This document shows, piece by piece, positions 1 to 8,759 of a stretch of DNA of 49,331 bases. This stretch comes from an uncultured Eubacteriales bacterium (GTDB taxonomy: Bacteria; Bacillota; Clostridia; Oscillospirales; Oscillospiraceae). Location: positions 1 through 49,331 of the forward strand of contig UQUO01000014.1 in NCBI GenBank assembly GCA_900544295.1, given 5' to 3'. Positions within the stretch are counted from its first letter, which is position 1. Each line of letters starts with the position of its first letter. The translations under genes were made by a program, and so were the position numbers. A model generated the notes under the pieces. It saw nothing but the letters and a program-made list of their open reading frames with translations, was not told the origin of the DNA and searched no databases.

Positions 1-22
1 AAAAGCGTTTTTCTTTGGGGCT

Positions 23-62
23 CCACCCCGTTTCTTTGGGCAAGACCAAAGAAATGGGGTGG
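23..62. repeat. 17-bp inverted repeat downstream of murG
   Basis: Two 17-base arms (23-39 and 46-62) pair with one G/A difference that is a G-U pair in RNA, around a 6-base loop. A direct copy of the TTTCTTTGGG part also precedes it at about 10-19. It lies 85-124 bases past the murG stop on that strand and lacks a U-run, so it is more like a dispersed intergenic palindrome than a simple terminator. The rest of 1-146 holds nothing I recognise. Confidence 0.6.
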
Positions 63-146
63 AAACAGCAGCACAAGGTAAAGCCAACCGCCAGCAAAAC
101 GGCGAGTTCCTGAAACCCACCCACGGGCGGGCCAGCGCGGGAGTTC

Positions 147-1268
147 TTACTTCCCGGCGAGCTCCAGGACTTCGGCGGCTATGCGGTCCGTAGCGTCGGG
201 AACACCGAGCTCCAACATCTTCTTCGACATCTCATCAAGCTGCTCCGGGTGCTGAAGCAGCTCCGAGACAAGCCCCAGCAGAGAGTCGGCGGTGAAATCC
301 TGCTCCAGCATCACCCTCGCGCCCCCGGCAGCTTCCAGTACGCGGGCGTTGCGCTCCTGGTGGTTATTCGTCACGTTCGGCGAGGGCACGAGTATCGCGG
401 GCTTGCCCATGGCCGTCAGCTCCGCAAGCGTCGAGGCGCCGGCGCGGCAGAGCACCAGGTCCGCCGCCGCCATTACGCGCGGCATGTCGTATATATAGTC
501 GCGCACGTCCATGCCCAGGCGCGCGTAGTCCGGCTTCTCGCGCTCAAGCGCGGCGCTCATGCGGGAGTATCCCGCCTTGCCCGCCGAGTGGATGAGGTTG
601 AAAAAAGGCTTTGCACGGGCGCGGACGATGAAATCCGTCATTATCTCATTCATGTGCGCGGCGCCCAGGCTGCCCCAGACGGAGACGACCAGCGGCCGCC
701 CCTCGGGTATGCCCAGCTCGCGCTTTGCCGCGGCCTTGTCGGGGTTCAGAAAGTCCACGCGCACGGGCGTGCCGGTGACCTCCACCCTGTCCGGATGGCG
801 GTAGTTCGCGCGGCTCTCTTCAAAACCGACCATTATCGTATCCACGGAGCCTTCGAGCATCTTGGTGGTGAGCCCAGGCACGGCGTTTGACTCGTGCACA
901 GCTGTAGGCACGCCCAGCTCCGAGGCCGCCTTCAGCACAGGGTAGCACACATAGCCGCCGGTGCCGACGGCGACGTCGGGCTTGAACTCGCGGATGATGC
1001 GCTTCGCCTCCGCCGTGGCGGTCAGGACGTTTTTCAGCGTGGCAAGGTTGTGCTTTATATCTGCGGGCTTGAGGCTGCGGTGCAGATTAGTTATGCGGAC
1101 GGTTTTCATCTCGTAGCCGGCGCGCGGGACGAGGTCCGTCTCCATGCGCCCCTCCGCGCCGATGAACAGGAACTCAGAATCCGGCGCGGCCATGGCTATG
1201 CGCCCGGCAACGGCAATGGCGGGGTTTATGTGTCCGGCGGTACCGCCGCAGGTGAAGAGGAATTTCAT
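147..1268 (-). CDS. murG: MurG, lipid II synthase (UDP-GlcNAc transferase)
   Basis: Peripheral membrane glycosyltransferase that adds GlcNAc from UDP-GlcNAc to lipid I to make lipid II, the last cytoplasmic-face step of peptidoglycan precursor synthesis. The 373-residue length is normal for the family. The N-terminal glycine-rich loop CGGTAGHINPA (about residues 7-17) and the C-terminal nucleotide-sugar site CRAGASTLAELTAMGKP (about 274-290) are both present, marking the two Rossmann halves of a GT-B fold. It is the last gene of the dcw operon in this window, 25 bases after ftsW. No broken motif is seen. Certain identification. Confidence 0.97.
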   Translation of the reverse strand: MKFLFTCGGTAGHINPAIAVAGRIAMAAPDSEFLFIGAEGRMETDLVPRAGYEMKTVRITNLHRSLKPADIKHNLATLKNVLTATAEAKRIIREFKPDVAVGTGGYVCYPVLKAASELGVPTAVHESNAVPGLTTKMLEGSVDTIMVGFEESRANYRHPDRVEVTGTPVRVDFLNPDKAAAKRELGIPEGRPLVVSVWGSLGAAHMNEIMTDFIVRARAKPFFNLIHSAGKAGYSRMSAALEREKPDYARLGMDVRDYIYDMPRVMAAADLVLCRAGASTLAELTAMGKPAILVPSPNVTNNHQERNARVLEAAGGARVMLEQDFTADSLLGLVSELLQHPEQLDEMSKKMLELGVPDATDRIAAEVLELAGK

Positions 1269-1293
1269 ACTTTGCCTCCCATTATGTATATCT

Positions 1294-2448
1294 TTACTGC
1301 CGCGCCGGGATGTCCCGCGAAGCGCTGAGGACTATTCCCATTTCGGCAAGCTGTATGAGCAATGCTGTTCCGCCGTAGGAGAAAAAAGGCAGCGAAATGC
1401 CTGTGCATGGCACTAGATTCGTTACGACGGCGACGTTCAGAAAGACCTGTATGGCCAAAAGCGTCGTAATCCCCGCCGTCACGAGAAAGCTGTACCTGTC
1501 ACGCATGTGCAGCGCCAGCCAATAGCCGCGCACGACGAGCAGGGCAAAGAGGATAAGGATGACGATGGCGCCGACAAAGCCCAGCTCCTCGCAGACCACA
1601 GGGAAAATAAAGTCGTTGTGCTCCTCGGGCAGATAGAGGTATTTCTGCCTGCCCTGCCCCAGGCCGAGACCGAAAAGCCCGCCGGAGCCGATGGCATAGA
1701 GGGACTGCACGATCTGATAGCCGTTGCCGCTGGTGTTCGCAAAGGGGTCGAGCCAGGTGCTTATGCGGCTCGAAGCATATGGGAAAAAGGTCATGACGAC
1801 GCCCAGCGCAGCCCCCGCCGCTACCAGCGCGCCCACGAACCAATAAAGCCGCACTCCGCCCAGAAACAGCATCACCGCCCCGATGGCTATGATGATTATG
1901 GCCGCCGAAAAATGCGGCTCCATGACCAGCAGCGCGACTACTACGAGCAGAACGCCCGCGAAGGGCAGGATACCGTACCTCACGGTGCGCATCCGGCCCT
2001 TGAATTTGCATATTAGCGCGGCGAAATAGAGTATCACGCCTATTTTGGCGATCTCGGACGGCTGGAAGGTGGTGAAGCCAAGGCTGATCCAGCGCTTCGC
2101 GTCCCCCTGGGACACGCCTATGAACGGCACCAGCGCCAGAAGCCCTACAGCGCCCGCCAGGACGATGAAGCTCATCCGTCTGTAGAATCGCATCGGGAAG
2201 AGTGAAAGCGCGTACATCGCGCCCACGCCCGCGAGGGCGAAGCCCAGCTGGCGCATGAAGTAATACGCCGCATTGTGGCCTGTGGCCTCGCTGTAATAGG
2301 CGCGCGCATAGCTCGCAGAGAGCACCATGACCACGCCTATCGTGAGCAGCAGCAGCGTCAGCGCGGCAAAGGGCTGGTCTACCCCGCCCCGCCTGCGTTC
2401 CACGACCGCCGCCGTTCCTGTGCCTATCCTCTCGCCGGCATAGTTCAT
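1294..2448 (-). CDS. ftsW: FtsW/SpoVE-type SEDS peptidoglycan glycosyltransferase
   Basis: Multi-pass membrane protein (384 residues, about ten hydrophobic segments) of the SEDS family, which polymerises lipid II glycan strands at the septum together with a class B penicillin-binding protein. Typical family stretches are visible: FTTFQPSEIAKIG around the middle of the protein, the loop GNGYQIVQSLYAIGSGGLFG, PEEHNDFIFPVVCEELGF and a C-terminal PFFSYGGTALL. Its place in the cluster next to mraY and murG fits FtsW. From sequence alone the paralogue SpoVE, which serves the spore cortex, cannot be separated from FtsW. The gene starts at an ATG 36 bases after the mraY stop. Confidence 0.93.
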   Translation of the reverse strand: MNYAGERIGTGTAAVVERRRGGVDQPFAALTLLLLTIGVVMVLSASYARAYYSEATGHNAAYYFMRQLGFALAGVGAMYALSLFPMRFYRRMSFIVLAGAVGLLALVPFIGVSQGDAKRWISLGFTTFQPSEIAKIGVILYFAALICKFKGRMRTVRYGILPFAGVLLVVVALLVMEPHFSAAIIIIAIGAVMLFLGGVRLYWFVGALVAAGAALGVVMTFFPYASSRISTWLDPFANTSGNGYQIVQSLYAIGSGGLFGLGLGQGRQKYLYLPEEHNDFIFPVVCEELGFVGAIVILILFALLVVRGYWLALHMRDRYSFLVTAGITTLLAIQVFLNVAVVTNLVPCTGISLPFFSYGGTALLIQLAEMGIVLSASRDIPARQ

Positions 2449-2484
2449 TATTTCCCTCCATCGCCGGCGGAGCTGCGCCGGGTA

Positions 2485-3498
2485 TTAGAAGGCGTAGCGG
2501 TTGTACACCCCTACAAATGATATGACGGCGCAGATGAGAGATATGCTGAAATATAGGACAAACAGCTCGCGCTCGGTCCATTTTTTGCCCGTCCAGCCGC
2601 CCATTTCCAGATGGTGGTGGAAGGGGGCCATTTTGAACACGCGCTTGCCGTGGCTGAGCTTGAAATAGCCGACCTGGATGATGTCCGAGAGCGTCTCGAT
2701 GATGTACATGAGGCCGAGGATGATGAGGATGAGCGGCATGTCGTAGGCAAAGACCATCGCCGCTATCGCGCCTCCGAGGAAGAGCGAGCCCGTGTCGCCC
2801 ATAAAGACCTTGGCGGGGTTGAAGTTGTAGACGAGAAAGCCCAGCAGACCGCCCGCGATGGCCGAGGCGAAGATGCCGAGGGCCAGGAACTCAGTGCCCC
2901 AGATATAGGTCAGCACGGCGAAAAACAGGCAGACCGGTATGCTTGTCCCGGCGGCGAGGCCGTCCACGCCGTCCGTCAGGTTCACGGAGTTCACCGTGCC
3001 GACGATGACGAAGGCGGCAAAGATGAAATACACCACTTCCGGCAGGGGCTTGACCACGTTCCAGAAGGGTATGTAGAGGTTAGTCGTGACATAGCCCGTC
3101 CGGCGCATGAGGAACACGAAGGCCAGCGCCGCGACAAGCTGCAAAAGGAACTTCGCCTTGGCCGAGAGGCCCAGGTTCTGCTTCTTGCGGAGCTTTTCAT
3201 AGTCGTCCAGAAAGCCGATGGCGCCGAAGATCAGGGCAAAGACAAAGCAGAATATATGGCCCCAGTCGCCGTTCATCATGGGCTCGAAGCCCACGGTGAG
3301 ACAGACGACGGCGATGGCGGCGATGAACATAAGCCCGCCCATCGTCGGCGTGCCGGACTTGGACATATGCCAGCGCGGGCCGTCCTCGCGGATGGCCTGG
3401 CCGGCTTTTATTTTACGCAGGAATGGCACGAGAAAGGCTCCAACGCCGCTCGCCACGAAAAAGGCTATGGCGAAGGCAAGAATTAGGCGTATTGTCAT
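2485..3498 (-). CDS. mraY: MraY, phospho-N-acetylmuramoyl-pentapeptide transferase
   Basis: Integral membrane enzyme that moves phospho-MurNAc-pentapeptide from UDP to undecaprenyl phosphate, giving lipid I. The protein is 337 residues with about ten membrane segments. Family signatures are intact: the Asp-containing NSVNLTDGVDGLAAG loop, the VFMGDTGSLFLGG loop, and the histidine-rich PFHHHLEMGGW loop near the C-terminus. Its ATG overlaps the murE stop as ATGA (3495-3498), showing translational coupling. In many Firmicutes murF sits directly before mraY and murD directly after it; both are missing here. Confidence 0.97.
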   Translation of the reverse strand: MTIRLILAFAIAFFVASGVGAFLVPFLRKIKAGQAIREDGPRWHMSKSGTPTMGGLMFIAAIAVVCLTVGFEPMMNGDWGHIFCFVFALIFGAIGFLDDYEKLRKKQNLGLSAKAKFLLQLVAALAFVFLMRRTGYVTTNLYIPFWNVVKPLPEVVYFIFAAFVIVGTVNSVNLTDGVDGLAAGTSIPVCLFFAVLTYIWGTEFLALGIFASAIAGGLLGFLVYNFNPAKVFMGDTGSLFLGGAIAAMVFAYDMPLILIILGLMYIIETLSDIIQVGYFKLSHGKRVFKMAPFHHHLEMGGWTGKKWTERELFVLYFSISLICAVISFVGVYNRYAF

Positions 3499-4952
3499 TT
3501 GCGATTCTTCCTTTTTTCCAGGATCTCCGCGACTATCTCGCGCTCATCCATGTGGTGCTTTTCATGGCCGACTATCTGGTAGTCCTCATGGCCCTTGCCG
3601 GCAAGGACGATGACGTCGCCGGGGCGGTGGTGCTCTATGGCCCAGGCGATGGCCTCGATGCGGTCCGTTATGACCTGACGCGGCGTGGCGCTGTCCTTCA
3701 TGCCCTCAAGGATGTCGGCTATGATGGCCTCCGGCTGCTCAGTGCGCGGGTTATCCGAGGTGACAACGACCAGATCGGCCAGCTCGGCGGCGATACGGCC
3801 CATTATCGGACGCTTTTTCCTGTCCCTGTCGCCGCCGCAGCCGAAAAGGGCCACGAGCCGGCCCCGCGCCACCTCGCGTATGGAGCGCAGGACGTTTTCC
3901 AGCGCGTCCGGCGTATGGGCGTAATCTATGAGGATGGTGTAGTCCCCGTCTGTCGGCACCGTCTCCATGCGGCCTTTGACTCCGCGCGCCGAATCCAGCG
4001 CCGAGGCGCAGGAGGCAAGGTCTATGCCCAGGGAAATCGAGCAAGCCAGCACCGTCAGCGCGTTGTAGGCCGAAAAGGTGCCGGGTATGTGCAGGGTCAC
4101 GCTCTGGGCCTCCGAGCTGCACGCGGCCATGAAGCTGACGGCGCTGCTGGAATAGCGCACGTTCTGGCCGTAAACATCCGCAAGACTGTCTTTCAGTGAG
4201 AAGGTGGTGCAGGCGCTCTTCACATGCCGGAGCATGAACTGCGACCACTCGTCGTCCAGATTCACTACAGCGTAGCGGCACATGCCCATGAGCTTTGCCT
4301 TGGCCTCGGCATAGCTGCGCATATCTCCGTGAAAATCCAGGTGGTCCTGTGTCAGGTTCGTGAACACGCCCGCGTCAAAGCTGATGCCCGCCACGCGGTC
4401 CAGCACCAGCGAGTGGGACGAGACCTCCATGACGACGTGGGTGCAGCCCGAATCAGCCATCTCACGCAGCAGCTTTTGCAGCTCGTAGGACTCGGGCGTC
4501 GTGCGCTCCGTGGGCAGGAACTCGTCGCCTATCATGTTGCCGTTTGTGCCTATGAGGCCGACCTTGCCGTCCAGGCAGACTTCGATGACATGCTTTAGCA
4601 GATAGGTCGTCGTCGTCTTGCCGTTCGTGCCGGTGACGCCGATGACGGTCATCTCGTCCGCCGGGCGGCGGAACAGGTTCACGGACATGAGCGCCAGGGC
4701 CAGGCGGCTGTTCTCCACCAGGACATATGGCACGCCGCAGGCGGGAGGCTCCTCGCAGACGGCGCAGACGGAGCCCTTTTCGGCCGCGGAGGCTATATAC
4801 CGGTGCCCGTCGCTCTCAAAGCCGCGCACGGCGACGAAGAGCGTCCCCGGCGCCGCGCGGCGCGAGTCATAGCATATGTCCTCTATCTCAAGCTCGGGCG
4901 GGGCCTTGAGCTCCCTTACCGCCACGCCCTTGAGAAGGTCTGCAAGTTTCAT
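3495..4952 (-). CDS. murE: MurE, UDP-MurNAc-tripeptide synthetase (meso-DAP type)
   Basis: Cytoplasmic Mur ligase that adds the third residue of the stem peptide using ATP. The 485-residue protein has the ATP loop GVTGTNGKTTTT at about 106-115, the central-domain histidine/asparagine motifs, and the C-terminal KGHEDYQ motif. The DNPR motif at 400-403 is the established signature of enzymes adding meso-diaminopimelate rather than lysine, so the wall is predicted to be meso-DAP type. It is followed with overlap by mraY and preceded by the penicillin-binding protein gene, as in Bacillus subtilis. Confidence 0.97.
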   Translation of the reverse strand: MKLADLLKGVAVRELKAPPELEIEDICYDSRRAAPGTLFVAVRGFESDGHRYIASAAEKGSVCAVCEEPPACGVPYVLVENSRLALALMSVNLFRRPADEMTVIGVTGTNGKTTTTYLLKHVIEVCLDGKVGLIGTNGNMIGDEFLPTERTTPESYELQKLLREMADSGCTHVVMEVSSHSLVLDRVAGISFDAGVFTNLTQDHLDFHGDMRSYAEAKAKLMGMCRYAVVNLDDEWSQFMLRHVKSACTTFSLKDSLADVYGQNVRYSSSAVSFMAACSSEAQSVTLHIPGTFSAYNALTVLACSISLGIDLASCASALDSARGVKGRMETVPTDGDYTILIDYAHTPDALENVLRSIREVARGRLVALFGCGGDRDRKKRPIMGRIAAELADLVVVTSDNPRTEQPEAIIADILEGMKDSATPRQVITDRIEAIAWAIEHHRPGDVIVLAGKGHEDYQIVGHEKHHMDEREIVAEILEKRKNRK

Positions 4953-4978
4953 GCAAACTCCTCCAGTCCAGTCTTTCC

Positions 4979-7309
4979 TCAGTATTCGCCAAGCATTGAT
5001 GCTTCGTTTTCATATAGTGTGACGCCCACCACGGAGCCGTGCGCCAGCTCCTCGCCCGGGGCGGTGCTCTGGGCGGAAACCAGCTGCGCGGCGGGGTCCG
5101 TAACGCCGTTTTCCGCTGTCAGATACAGGCCGAGCTCGCCCAGCCTCTGCCGCGCTGCCTCGTAGCTCAGGCCGCGCAGATCCGGCATCGTCTCCGTTGT
5201 CGGTGCTGGGTTCTGCCCGGCATAGAGCAGCACCTCGCTGCCCGCGGCTATGACTGCCCCTGCTCGCGGGAGCTGGTCCGTGACCGTATCGCCCTCGCCT
5301 ATCACACGGCAGCCGAGGCCGCTCTCCGAGAGGGCGGATTTCGCCTGCGTAATGCTCATGCCGGTGAGCTCAGGCACGGCCTTGTCGGCGGCGGCAAACT
5401 CGGAGTCGGTATACTCCGGCTCATAACCCAGATATGGCAGGATATCCGCCATCATCTTCCCTACCACCGGCGCGGCCATCTGCCCGCCGGAGATGTAGAT
5501 GCCGCTCTCCGAGCTCGGGTCGTCCAGCAGGACGAGGATGGCCACTTCCGGGTCGTCAGCCGGGGCAAAGCCGATGAAGGAGACGATATATTCCTTCTCG
5601 CCGGATATCTCCTTCGTCGTTTTGGTGGAGGTGCCGGTCTTGCCGCCTATGCGGTAACCCGCGACATAGGCATTGTGGCCCGTGCCCTCGGTCTGGTCGC
5701 TGACGACCTGTTCGAGGATGCGGCGCACCGAGGCGCTGGTCTCCTCGCTCACTACCTGGCGCACGACCTGCGGTTCCGTCTGCGAGACCAGGTTCCCCTG
5801 GGGGTCCTCCACGCTCTGGACGAGATACGGCTGCATGAGCCTGCCGCCGTTCACGCAGGCGGAGACGGCAGTGATGAGCTGGATGGGCGTTATGTTGAAG
5901 GTCTGGCCGAAGGAGGCCGCGGCGAGCTGGGAGAGATTCTCCGGGTTGCAGAACACGTCCTCGCTCCACCAGATGCTGCCGCTCTCTCCGCCGAGGTCTA
6001 TGCCCGTCTTGGCCGTCAGCTGCTGGGAAGTGTCCGCCGTGCGCTCGATGAAGCCGAAACCCTCGGCGTATTCGTAGAACTTCTCCTCCCCCACCAGCTG
6101 GCCTATGTTCACGAAGGCGACGTTGCAGGAGTGCTGCACGGCCTGCGTCAGGCTCTGGGGGCCGTGGCCGCCGTATTTCCAGCACTTCAGCGGGCTGCCG
6201 CGGCCCAGCACGTTCATGCTGCCGCCGCAGTAGAAGCTGGAGTTCTCGTTCACGACGCCCTCTTCAAGGGCCATGGCCAGGGTGATTATCTTGAAGGTCG
6301 AGCCGGGCTCGTAGGTGTCCGAGATGGCCTTGTTGCGCCACTGCTGCTGTTGGGCAAGGGCATAGAGCTCGTCATACTCCTCCTCGCTCTGTGCGGCGGC
6401 GCTTATCTCGGCCTCGGCCTCGGCGCTGATGGTCTGGTAATCGTTCAGGTCGAAATTGCCAAGGGACACCATAGACAGTATAGCACCCGTGTCAACCTCC
6501 ATACAGATAGCCGCCGCGCCGTTTTGGATGTCGTAGTCCTCCACGGCTTGGGCGAGGTGCTTTTCGACGTAGCTCTGGATGACAGCGTCTATCGTCAGGG
6601 TCAGGCTGTCGCCGTTGTGGGCGTCCACGTAGTCCTCGTAGCTCTGGTAGAGCATATCCGTCCCCGCCGCGGTGGTGGAGCGCATGACGTAGCCGTTTTC
6701 GCCCGAGAGCAGGCTGTCATAGCGTGATTCTATACCGCCGAGGCCGGTGTTGTCCAGTCCCACGAAGCCGATAACGTGGGAGGCGAGGCTTCCGTTGGGA
6801 TAATAGCGCTTGGTGTCCGACTCTATCTTGATACCGACGTAGCCGCCCTCGGCCTTAAACTTCCGCACAAGCTCCGCCGTTTCAGCCTCCACCTTGCGGG
6901 CCACGACCTCGTACCAGGACTTTGTGTTGCCCGCCTTTTTGAGTATGGTCTCGTAGTCTGCGTCCAGGATCTCCGCCAGGCCGCGGGCGATGGCCTCCTT
7001 GTCCTCGTTATTTCGCTCTATCTCGGCAGGACTTATGTACACGGTATCCACCCCGGCGCTGATGGCAAGGATCGCGCCGTTTCGGTCATAAATGGTGCCG
7101 CGTGCGGCGCTCACCGTCGTCTCGCGCACCTGCTGGGCTATGGCGGCGGCCTCATACTCATCGTGCTGGAAGATCTGTATCTGGCACAGGCGCGCGCCCA
7201 GGGCCAGAAACGCAGCTATGCCGCACACCGACATAAGAAACAGTGTGCGGCGAAGCATCATTCGGTTGGGCCCGCCGCCGGGCGCGCGGCCTCTCTCGTT
7301 TTGAGGCAC
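4979..7309 (-). CDS. ftsI: Class B penicillin-binding protein with two PASTA domains (FtsI/PBP2B or SpoVD type)
   Basis: Septal transpeptidase that cross-links peptidoglycan. From the N-terminus: a short basic cytoplasmic part, one membrane anchor (about residues 24-42), the dimerisation domain with RGTIYDRNG, the transpeptidase domain, then two C-terminal PASTA domains (about 650-770). The catalytic motifs are STFK with Ser337 and Lys340, SCN at 394-396 and KTG at 557-559, numbered from the GTG at 7309. I chose that GTG because GGAGG lies 8 bases upstream; the GTG at 7318 touches the ribosome site. PASTA domains occur in both vegetative PBP2B and sporulation SpoVD, so which role it has is open. 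It is the only such gene in the cluster. Confidence 0.93.
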   Translation of the reverse strand: MPQNERGRAPGGGPNRMMLRRTLFLMSVCGIAAFLALGARLCQIQIFQHDEYEAAAIAQQVRETTVSAARGTIYDRNGAILAISAGVDTVYISPAEIERNNEDKEAIARGLAEILDADYETILKKAGNTKSWYEVVARKVEAETAELVRKFKAEGGYVGIKIESDTKRYYPNGSLASHVIGFVGLDNTGLGGIESRYDSLLSGENGYVMRSTTAAGTDMLYQSYEDYVDAHNGDSLTLTIDAVIQSYVEKHLAQAVEDYDIQNGAAAICMEVDTGAILSMVSLGNFDLNDYQTISAEAEAEISAAAQSEEEYDELYALAQQQQWRNKAISDTYEPGSTFKIITLAMALEEGVVNENSSFYCGGSMNVLGRGSPLKCWKYGGHGPQSLTQAVQHSCNVAFVNIGQLVGEEKFYEYAEGFGFIERTADTSQQLTAKTGIDLGGESGSIWWSEDVFCNPENLSQLAAASFGQTFNITPIQLITAVSACVNGGRLMQPYLVQSVEDPQGNLVSQTEPQVVRQVVSEETSASVRRILEQVVSDQTEGTGHNAYVAGYRIGGKTGTSTKTTKEISGEKEYIVSFIGFAPADDPEVAILVLLDDPSSESGIYISGGQMAAPVVGKMMADILPYLGYEPEYTDSEFAAADKAVPELTGMSITQAKSALSESGLGCRVIGEGDTVTDQLPRAGAVIAAGSEVLLYAGQNPAPTTETMPDLRGLSYEAARQRLGELGLYLTAENGVTDPAAQLVSAQSTAPGEELAHGSVVGVTLYENEASMLGEY

Positions 7310-7330
7310 AAGCCCCACCTCCAGGTATGG

Positions 7331-7381
7331 TAATATCGCGGCGGCGCGCTGTCATGAGACGGCGTCCGGGCCGCGATATTA
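7331..7381 (-). repeat. 12-bp perfect inverted repeat between ftsL and PBP gene
   Basis: The arms taatatcgcggc (7331-7342) and its exact complement (7370-7381) enclose a 27-base loop. They fill the ftsL-PBP gap, ending about 6 bases upstream of the GGAGG ribosome site of the PBP gene. As RNA this would form a 12-bp GC-rich stem just 5' of the ribosome site. There is no U-run, so it is not a classical terminator. Confidence 0.7.
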
Positions 7382-7383
7382 TC

Positions 7384-7821
7384 TTACTGCGAGGTGCGCG
7401 CAAAATATTCCGAAACGGAAGAGATGGCGTCAGATATTTTATCCCACGCGGCGTCCCCGTCGCCCTCCACCGGGATTATCTCCGCCCAGTCCCTGGCCTG
7501 AGAGCCGCGTGTGACGTCCGGCTGCGCGGACTGGACGCCGAGCTGTATCTCGCGCTCGATTATGAGGTGGTCCCGCGCGTCGGCGAGCTGTACTATGACC
7601 TCTTCCAGCCTGTTGCACTCGTCGCGCAGGATAGTGAGGTCCGCTCTGGCCAGCAGCGCACTGACCGAGAGCGCGGCCGCCGCCGCGAATCCGAACACAC
7701 ACAGGAACGGCGCCAGCCAGCGCCTCTGCCGGCGCCGCGGCGTGCTCTCCGCGGGCACAGCGCGGCTGTATTCATACCTGTTTTCCGCCTCAGCGGGAAA
7801 CACTGCGCTTTCTTTTCTCAT
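7384..7821 (-). CDS. ftsL: FtsL-like division protein
   Basis: A 145-residue bitopic protein: a charged cytoplasmic N-terminus of about 35 residues rich in Arg, one membrane helix (about 36-58, WLAPFLCVFGFAAAAALSVSALL), then an extracytoplasmic heptad-rich stretch (about 60-100) suited to a coiled coil. FtsL proteins are poorly conserved, and this call rests mainly on topology and on position between rsmH and the penicillin-binding protein gene, where ftsL always sits. It would bridge divisome proteins with DivIC. A GGAGG lies 4 bases before the ATG, and the rsmH stop is 8 bases upstream. Confidence 0.82.
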   Translation of the reverse strand: MRKESAVFPAEAENRYEYSRAVPAESTPRRRQRRWLAPFLCVFGFAAAAALSVSALLARADLTILRDECNRLEEVIVQLADARDHLIIEREIQLGVQSAQPDVTRGSQARDWAEIIPVEGDGDAAWDKISDAISSVSEYFARTSQ

Positions 7822-7829
7822 CCGACCTC

Positions 7830-8759
7830 CTAAACGCGCTCCGCCACGCGGAGCTTGGCGCTGCGGGAGCGGGGGTTCAGCTCAAGCTCCTCTCCCCCGG
7901 CGGTTATGGGCTTGCGCGTGACGCTCCTGAGCGTCTGCACAAAGCCGCAGGTGCATATTGGGGCCTCCCTCGGGCAGGTGCAGCCGTTCTCGCGGGACTG
8001 AATGGCGTTTTTGACTATCCTGTCCTCCAGCGAGTGGAAGCTGATGACGGCGAGCCTACCGCCCGGCTTCAGGCGGTCGGGCGCGTTTTCCATGAGCTCC
8101 GAGACGGCGCCCAGCTCGTCGTTCACCGCGATGCGGATGGCCTGGAAGCTCCGCTTCGCGGGGTGCTGCTTCTCCCTCAAGGCGGCGGCGGGCATGGCGG
8201 ATTTTATGAGCTCCACCAGCTCCGCTGTTGTCTTTATCTCCTTTTCTTCGCGACGCGCGGCGATGGCCTTGGCTATGCGCGAGGCGTGCCGCTCCTCGCC
8301 GTAATCGCGCAGGATGCGGAAGACCTTCTCCTCCGGCCAGCGGTTCACGATGAACCAGGCGTCGATGTTGTCCGATTTGTCCATCCTCATGTCCAGAGGC
8401 GCGTCCACCATATACGAAAAGCCCCTGCCGCCTTCGTCCAGCTGCGGCGAGGATACGCCCAGGTCAAAGAGCATGCCGTCCACAAGCCCGACGCCCTGCT
8501 CGTCCAGGATGGCGCCGAGGTCGCGGAAATTGCCGCGGACGATGGTGACACGGTCCGCGTAGGGGGCCAGCCGCTCGCCCGCGCGCTCAATGGCGTAGGC
8601 GTCCCGGTCTATCGAGATCAGGCGGCCCGTAGTCAGCAGCTTTGCAATAGCCTCAGAGTGTCCGCCCATGCCCAGCGTACCGTCCACATAGACCCCGTCA
8701 GGCTTTATGTTCAGATATTTTATGCACTCGTCAAGGAGCACCGGTATGTGTCCGCCCAT
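7830..8759 (-). CDS. rsmH: RsmH, 16S rRNA (cytosine-1402-N4)-methyltransferase
   Basis: SAM-dependent methyltransferase (309 residues) that modifies C1402 in the decoding centre of 16S rRNA. The HIPVLLDECIKYL opening, the SAM-binding DGTLGMGGHSEAI (about residues 27-39), the LFDLGVSSPQLDEGGRGFSY stretch (about 100-120) and the C-terminal SFHSLEDRIVK motif are all present. Its ATG overlaps the mraZ stop as ATGA (8756-8759), so the two are translationally coupled, as in nearly all dcw clusters. Confidence 0.97.
   Translation of the reverse strand: MGGHIPVLLDECIKYLNIKPDGVYVDGTLGMGGHSEAIAKLLTTGRLISIDRDAYAIERAGERLAPYADRVTIVRGNFRDLGAILDEQGVGLVDGMLFDLGVSSPQLDEGGRGFSYMVDAPLDMRMDKSDNIDAWFIVNRWPEEKVFRILRDYGEERHASRIAKAIAARREEKEIKTTAELVELIKSAMPAAALREKQHPAKRSFQAIRIAVNDELGAVSELMENAPDRLKPGGRLAVISFHSLEDRIVKNAIQSRENGCTCPREAPICTCGFVQTLRSVTRKPITAGGEELELNPRSRSAKLRVAERV

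Noticed and set aside
23..62. Terminator of the dcw operon
   Set aside because: The stem is good, but there is no U-run on the minus strand and it is 85 bases past murG; kept only as a repeat.
5039..6727. 562-codon plus-strand frame inside the PBP gene
   Set aside because: Antisense to the transpeptidase domain, low-complexity Arg/Gly/Ala-rich translation, no family motif.
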